The position numbers were made by a program, and so were the translations under genes. This document shows, piece by piece, positions 59,975 through 64,000 of a stretch of 64,000 bases of DNA. Location: assembly GCA_050290225.1 (NCBI GenBank), contig JBNKHG010000051.1, forward strand, positions 40,713 to 104,712, in the 5' to 3' direction. The stretch is from JBNKHG01 sp050290225 (GTDB lineage Bacteria > Pseudomonadota > Gammaproteobacteria > Pseudomonadales > Cellvibrionaceae). The notes under the pieces were generated by a model. It ran no database searches. It had not been told where the DNA came from and worked only from the letters and a program-made list of their open reading frames with translations. Each line of letters begins with the position of its first letter. The first letter of the stretch is position 1.

Positions 59975-62900
59975 ATGCTGACCCTGCGTGGTGCTCCGGC
60001 TCTTTCCGCTTTTCGTAACCAAAAACTGCTAAAAACCGTGCAACAGAGTGTGCCGGGCGTCACCGGTGTCTATGCCGAATTCGCCCATTTTGCCGATCTC
60101 TCCGCCGCGCTCAGTGAGCAGGAGCTGGAAGTGCTGGTTCAATTGCTGACCTACGGCCCCAAAATAGAAGCGCACGAGCCCCGCGGGACGTTGCTGTTGG
60201 CAGTGCCTCGCCCGGGCACTATTTCGCCCTGGTCATCGAAAGCGACGGATATTGCCCACAACAGCGGTTTGGACAAGGTCAGACGCCTGGAGCGCGGTGT
60301 TGCCTACTATTTGGAAGGGGAGTTGGATCAGGCCGATATAGAGGCGGTCTCAGCGCTTCTGCACGACCGAATGGTGGAGGTGATCTTTCCGACCCTGGAA
60401 GACGCGGCAGTGCTGTTTGCAAAGCAACAACCGGAGCCGATGACCCAGGTGGATATTCTCGGCGGCGGGCGCGCGGCGCTGGAGCAGGCCAATGTGGGGC
60501 TGGGTTTAGCCCTGGCGGAGGACGAGATAGATTATCTGGTGGAGAGCTTCCAGACGCTCGGTCGCAATCCCAATGATGTCGAATTGATGATGTTTGCCCA
60601 GGCGAACTCCGAACACTGCCGTCACAAGATCTTTAACGCCTCCTGGACGCTGGATGGCGAAGACCAGGACCTGTCCCTGTTCAAAATGATCAAGAATACC
60701 TATGAAAAGGGAGGGGAGAACGTGCTCTCCGCCTACGCCGACAATGCCTCGGTGGTGGCGGGCAGCAAGGCCGGACGCTTTTACCCGGACCCGGAAACCA
60801 AAGCCTACGGTTACAGCCAGGAGAATATCCACCTGTTGATGAAGGTGGAAACCCACAACCACCCGACTGCCATTGCGCCTTTTCCGGGGGCCGGCACAGG
60901 CTCAGGCGGTGAGATTCGCGACGAGGGAGCCGTGGGGCGAGGCTCCAAGCCCAAGGTCGGTCTGACCGGGTTTACCGTATCCAACCTCAATATTCCCGGT
61001 TATCAACAGCCCTGGGAGCAGCCCTACGGCAAACCCAACCGCATTGTCGATGCCCTGGATATCATGATCGAAGGCCCCATTGGCGGTGCCGCTTTCAATA
61101 ACGAGTTCGGCCGTCCAAATATCTGCGGATACTTCCGAACTTTTGAAGATACCTTTGACGGAGAGCGCCGCGGTTACCACAAGCCTATCATGCTGGCCGG
61201 CGGTTACGGCAATATTCGCGAAGAGCATGTGGATCAGCACGAATTTGATCCCGGCGCCAAACTGGTGGTGCTTGGTGGTCCGGCGATGCTGATCGGTCTT
61301 GGCGGTGGTGCGGCGTCCTCCATGGCGTCCGGAACCTCCAGCGAGGACCTGGATTTTGCCTCAGTGCAGCGCCAGAACCCGGAAATCGAACGCCGTTGCC
61401 AGGAAGTGATCGATGGCTGCTGGCAGCTTGGGGACAAAAACCCGATTGCGTTTATCCACGACGTGGGCGCAGGCGGACTTTCCAACGCCTTTCCGGAACT
61501 GGTCAAGGACGGTGGTTGTGGCGGTCATTTCGAGCTGCGCAATGTGCCCAACGACGAGCCGGGTATGAGCCCGTTGGCGATCTGGTGCAATGAATCCCAG
61601 GAGCGCTATGTGCTGGCGATCATGCCGTCGGACCTGCCGCGTTTCGAGGCCATCTGTCAGCGCGAGCGCTGCCCCTACGCCGTGGTGGGCGAGGCAACCA
61701 GCGAGAAGCACCTGACCCTCAACGACAAGCACTTCGATGCCAAGCCTGTGGATCTGCCCATGTCGGTGCTGTTCGGCAAACCGCCGAAAATGCACCGTAG
61801 CGCGGAAAAGTACCAGGGCCATTCCGATCGCTTCTCCACTGAAGAGATCAATATCAATGAAGCGGCCGAGCGGGTACTCAAGCATCCCGCGGTAGCCAGC
61901 AAGAGTTTCCTGATTACCATCGGTGACCGCTCAGTGACCGGTCAGGTGGTGCGTGACCAGATGGTGGGGCCCTGGCAGGTGCCGGTGGCGGACTGTGCCG
62001 TTACCACCGTGGCCTACGACAGCTATGCCGGAGAATCCATGAGTATGGGCGAGCGCACCCCGGTGGCGCTGTTGGACGCGCCGGCCTCCGGTCGTCTGGC
62101 CATTGGCGAGGCCCTGACCAATATCGCGGCCTCTCGCATCGGCGATATCAAAGACGTGAAACTCTCCGCCAACTGGATGTGTGCGGCCGGCCACAGGGGC
62201 GAAGACGAAAAACTCTACCGCACCGTGCAGGCGGTGGGTATGGAACTGTGTCCGCAGTTGGGAATCACCATACCGGTCGGCAAGGACTCCATGTCCATGC
62301 GCACCGCCTGGAACGATGGCGGTGTCGACAAGGCGGTGACCTCGCCGCTGTCAGTGGTGATCAGTGCCTTTGCGCCGGTTGCCGATGTGCGCAAGACAGT
62401 GGATCCCCAGTTGCGCACTGACGCTTTATCCACCGGCGGGGGCGATACCGATTTGATTCTGGTGGATCTGGGGAATGGCAAAAACCGCCTCGGGGGCTCT
62501 ATCCTGGCTCAGGTGTATAACCAGATGGGGGATACACCGGCGGACGTGGACAGTGCCGAGCAGTTAAAAGGTTTCTTCAATGCCATGCAGGCCAACCTGG
62601 AAGCGGAGCAGGTCCTGGCGTACCACGACCGCGGCGACGGCGGTCTGTTTACCACCCTGGCGGAAATGGCCTTTGCCGGCCATTGTGGCATCGATGTGAA
62701 TCTGGATGCGTTCGTCGGTGAAGGCGATGTCCTGGCCGCGCTCTTCAGCGAAGAGTTGGGCGCTGTGTTACAGGTGCGCCGCGAACACACCGCGGCTGTC
62801 ATTGCCCGCTTTGGCCATGCGGGCCTGGCGAATTGTGTGTACACCATCGGTACCCTGAACGATGAAGACTTGATCCGCATCGATCATCGCGGTGAGCGCA

Positions 62901-63868
62901 TTTTCGATCAGGCCCGTTCGTTCCTGCAACTGCTCTGGAGTGAAACCAGCTTCAAAATACAGTCTCTGCGTGACAATGCCGACTGTGCCCAACAGGAGTT
63001 CGACCAGATCCTCAACCAGGATCCGGGTCTCAGCGTTTCGCTGAGTTACGACCAGAACGAGGATGTGGCCGCGCCCTTCATCAACACCGGCGTGCGTCCC
63101 AACGTGGCTGTATTGCGTGAGCAGGGGGTTAATGGTCACGTGGAAATGGCCGCCGCTTTTGATCGCGCCGGTTTTACCGCTATCGACGTGCATATGAGTG
63201 ATATTCTCGCGGGGCGTGTGCAGCTGAAGGATTTTAAGGGGCTGGTGGCCTGTGGCGGTTTCTCCTACGGTGATGTGCTCGGTGCCGGTGAGGGTTGGGC
63301 CAAGACGGTGTTGTTCAATGCCCAGGCTCGCGATCAGTTCCAGGCGTTTTTCCACCGAGACGACAGTTTCTCACTGGGTGTGTGTAATGGCTGTCAGATG
63401 ATGTCGAACCTCAAGCGTTTGATTCCCGGTGCCGAACACTGGCCGCACTTTGTACGCAACCCGTCGGAGCAATTCGAGGCGCGCTTTAGCCTGGTTCAGG
63501 TGCAGGAGTCTCCGTCGGTATTGTTTAGCGGCATGGCAGGCTCCCATATGCCGGTGGCTGTGGCGCATGGCGAAGGCCATGCGGAATTTGCCGACGCCGC
63601 GGCGGTGCAGGCCTTCGATGACAGTGGCCAGGTGGCACTGCGCTATGTGGATAACCAGCTGTTGCCCACTGAAACCTACCCGGCTAACCCTAACGGCTCT
63701 CCCGCAGGGATTACCAGTGTCACCAGCACCGACGGCCGCGCCACCATAATGATGCCGCATCCGGAGCGTGTGTTCCGGGCGGTGACCAACTCCTGGCATC
63801 CGGACGAGTGGGGCGAGGATGGCGCCTGGCTGCGCCTGTTCCGCAATGCGCGTGTGTTTGTCGGCTAG
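59975..63868 (+). CDS. purL: Phosphoribosylformylglycinamidine synthase
   Basis: A 1297-residue large-type FGAM synthase, normal for gammaproteobacteria. It contains an N-terminal domain, the linker and two ATP/AIRS-like halves ([36 protein letters not shown]), and a C-terminal glutamine amidotransferase with nucleophile Cys in CNGCQMM, and His/Glu in HGEGHAEF and PHPERVFR. It makes FGAM from FGAR, glutamine and ATP in purine synthesis. The strong terminator at 63895-63920 follows it. Confidence 0.98.
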   Translation: MLTLRGAPALSAFRNQKLLKTVQQSVPGVTGVYAEFAHFADLSAALSEQELEVLVQLLTYGPKIEAHEPRGTLLLAVPRPGTISPWSSKATDIAHNSGLDKVRRLERGVAYYLEGELDQADIEAVSALLHDRMVEVIFPTLEDAAVLFAKQQPEPMTQVDILGGGRAALEQANVGLGLALAEDEIDYLVESFQTLGRNPNDVELMMFAQANSEHCRHKIFNASWTLDGEDQDLSLFKMIKNTYEKGGENVLSAYADNASVVAGSKAGRFYPDPETKAYGYSQENIHLLMKVETHNHPTAIAPFPGAGTGSGGEIRDEGAVGRGSKPKVGLTGFTVSNLNIPGYQQPWEQPYGKPNRIVDALDIMIEGPIGGAAFNNEFGRPNICGYFRTFEDTFDGERRGYHKPIMLAGGYGNIREEHVDQHEFDPGAKLVVLGGPAMLIGLGGGAASSMASGTSSEDLDFASVQRQNPEIERRCQEVIDGCWQLGDKNPIAFIHDVGAGGLSNAFPELVKDGGCGGHFELRNVPNDEPGMSPLAIWCNESQERYVLAIMPSDLPRFEAICQRERCPYAVVGEATSEKHLTLNDKHFDAKPVDLPMSVLFGKPPKMHRSAEKYQGHSDRFSTEEININEAAERVLKHPAVASKSFLITIGDRSVTGQVVRDQMVGPWQVPVADCAVTTVAYDSYAGESMSMGERTPVALLDAPASGRLAIGEALTNIAASRIGDIKDVKLSANWMCAAGHRGEDEKLYRTVQAVGMELCPQLGITIPVGKDSMSMRTAWNDGGVDKAVTSPLSVVISAFAPVADVRKTVDPQLRTDALSTGGGDTDLILVDLGNGKNRLGGSILAQVYNQMGDTPADVDSAEQLKGFFNAMQANLEAEQVLAYHDRGDGGLFTTLAEMAFAGHCGIDVNLDAFVGEGDVLAALFSEELGAVLQVRREHTAAVIARFGHAGLANCVYTIGTLNDEDLIRIDHRGERIFDQARSFLQLLWSETSFKIQSLRDNADCAQQEFDQILNQDPGLSVSLSYDQNEDVAAPFINTGVRPNVAVLREQGVNGHVEMAAAFDRAGFTAIDVHMSDILAGRVQLKDFKGLVACGGFSYGDVLGAGEGWAKTVLFNAQARDQFQAFFHRDDSFSLGVCNGCQMMSNLKRLIPGAEHWPHFVRNPSEQFEARFSLVQVQESPSVLFSGMAGSHMPVAVAHGEGHAEFADAAAVQAFDDSGQVALRYVDNQLLPTETYPANPNGSPAGITSVTSTDGRATIMMPHPERVFRAVTNSWHPDEWGEDGAWLRLFRNARVFVG

Positions 63869-63894
63869 TGATCGGCCGCTTTTCCCTAAAAAAA

Positions 63895-63920
63895 AACACC
63901 GCCTTGGCGGTGTTTTTTTT
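63895..63920 (+). terminator. Intrinsic terminator of purL (bidirectional)
   Basis: AACACCGCC-TT-GGCGGTGTT followed by a T-run to 63920; the A-run on the left makes it work on both strands. The last 80 bases of the window after it show nothing. Confidence 0.92.
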
Positions 63921-64000
63921 GGGTTCTTCAGAAAAATTTGTGGGTTGTTATGATTCATGCTTTGGCAACGACGTTTCGTTCGTGCCGCAAGCGGACGAAC

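Overview
The window reads as chromosome of an aerobic, probably marine gammaproteobacterium. The combination of mltF, purL, tadA and rlmA with several TonB-dependent receptors and aromatic catabolism suggests something near the Cellvibrionales/Spongiibacteraceae, but no rRNA or tRNA gene is present to test this. Coding is mostly GC-moderate and dense; the first 6.6 kb is AT-richer and full of broken mobile DNA.

Layout. (1) 1-5.3 kb: an AT-rich accessory block on the minus strand with a cut-off LuxR-type signal-binding protein, a cytochrome P450, a TonB-dependent receptor and a second LuxR-type regulator, with an IS5-family remnant inside. (2) 5.3-6.6 kb: debris holding an IS630 transposase tail, the first 23 codons of an SRAP protein and a group II intron reverse-transcriptase fragment. 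(3) 6.6-12.8 kb: amino-acid/aryl-pyruvate oxidation (leucine/phenylalanine dehydrogenase, an Lrp regulator, a fused indolepyruvate:ferredoxin oxidoreductase) plus an orphan double-glycine-leader peptide gene. (4) 12.9-19 kb: a second debris field (TonB-receptor tail, frameshifted REP-type transposase, 5' piece of miaB, 3' piece of psd) around a LuxR-type regulator, an alpha/beta hydrolase and a large lipoprotein. (5) 19.2-27.2 kb: TonB receptor, aldehyde dehydrogenase and an aauBEDA-type cluster for a tryptophan-tryptophylquinone (TTQ) aromatic amine dehydrogenase with two c-type cytochromes. (6) 28.2-35 kb: homogentisate pathway (maiA, fahA, hmgA) with a two-component hydroxyphenylacetate hydroxylase (mhaAB-like) and a divergent metallo-hydrolase. 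(7) 35-38.5 kb: Fur-box-preceded TonB receptor and PepSY membrane protein. (8) 38.7-46.5 kb: CoA-thioester catabolic genes around a divergent promoter, then a ferredoxin-type reductase and an AraC regulator separated by a six-copy phased repeat. (9) 45.9-50.7 kb: CBS protein, NhaD/ArsB-type and SulP transporters, a ribbon-helix-helix protein. (10) 50.9-54.5 kb: a second mhaAB-like pair, a VOC-fold protein and a MarR regulator. (11) 54.6-64 kb: small conserved proteins, rlmA, tadA, mltF and purL.

How it fits together. The amine dehydrogenase would turn arylethylamines into aldehydes in the periplasm, passing electrons to the cytochromes; the aldehyde dehydrogenase would give arylacetates; the flavin hydroxylase with its small partner would give homogentisate; HmgA, MaiA and FahA would finish to fumarate and acetoacetate. 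A 16-bp imperfect palindrome close to AGTTNCATATGAAACT lies upstream of hmgA, of both hydroxylase genes, of the VOC gene and of the MarR gene, so two loci 20 kb apart look like one MarR regulon. At hmgA and the first hydroxylase gene this site abuts an identical 14-bp perfect FNR/Anr-type box.
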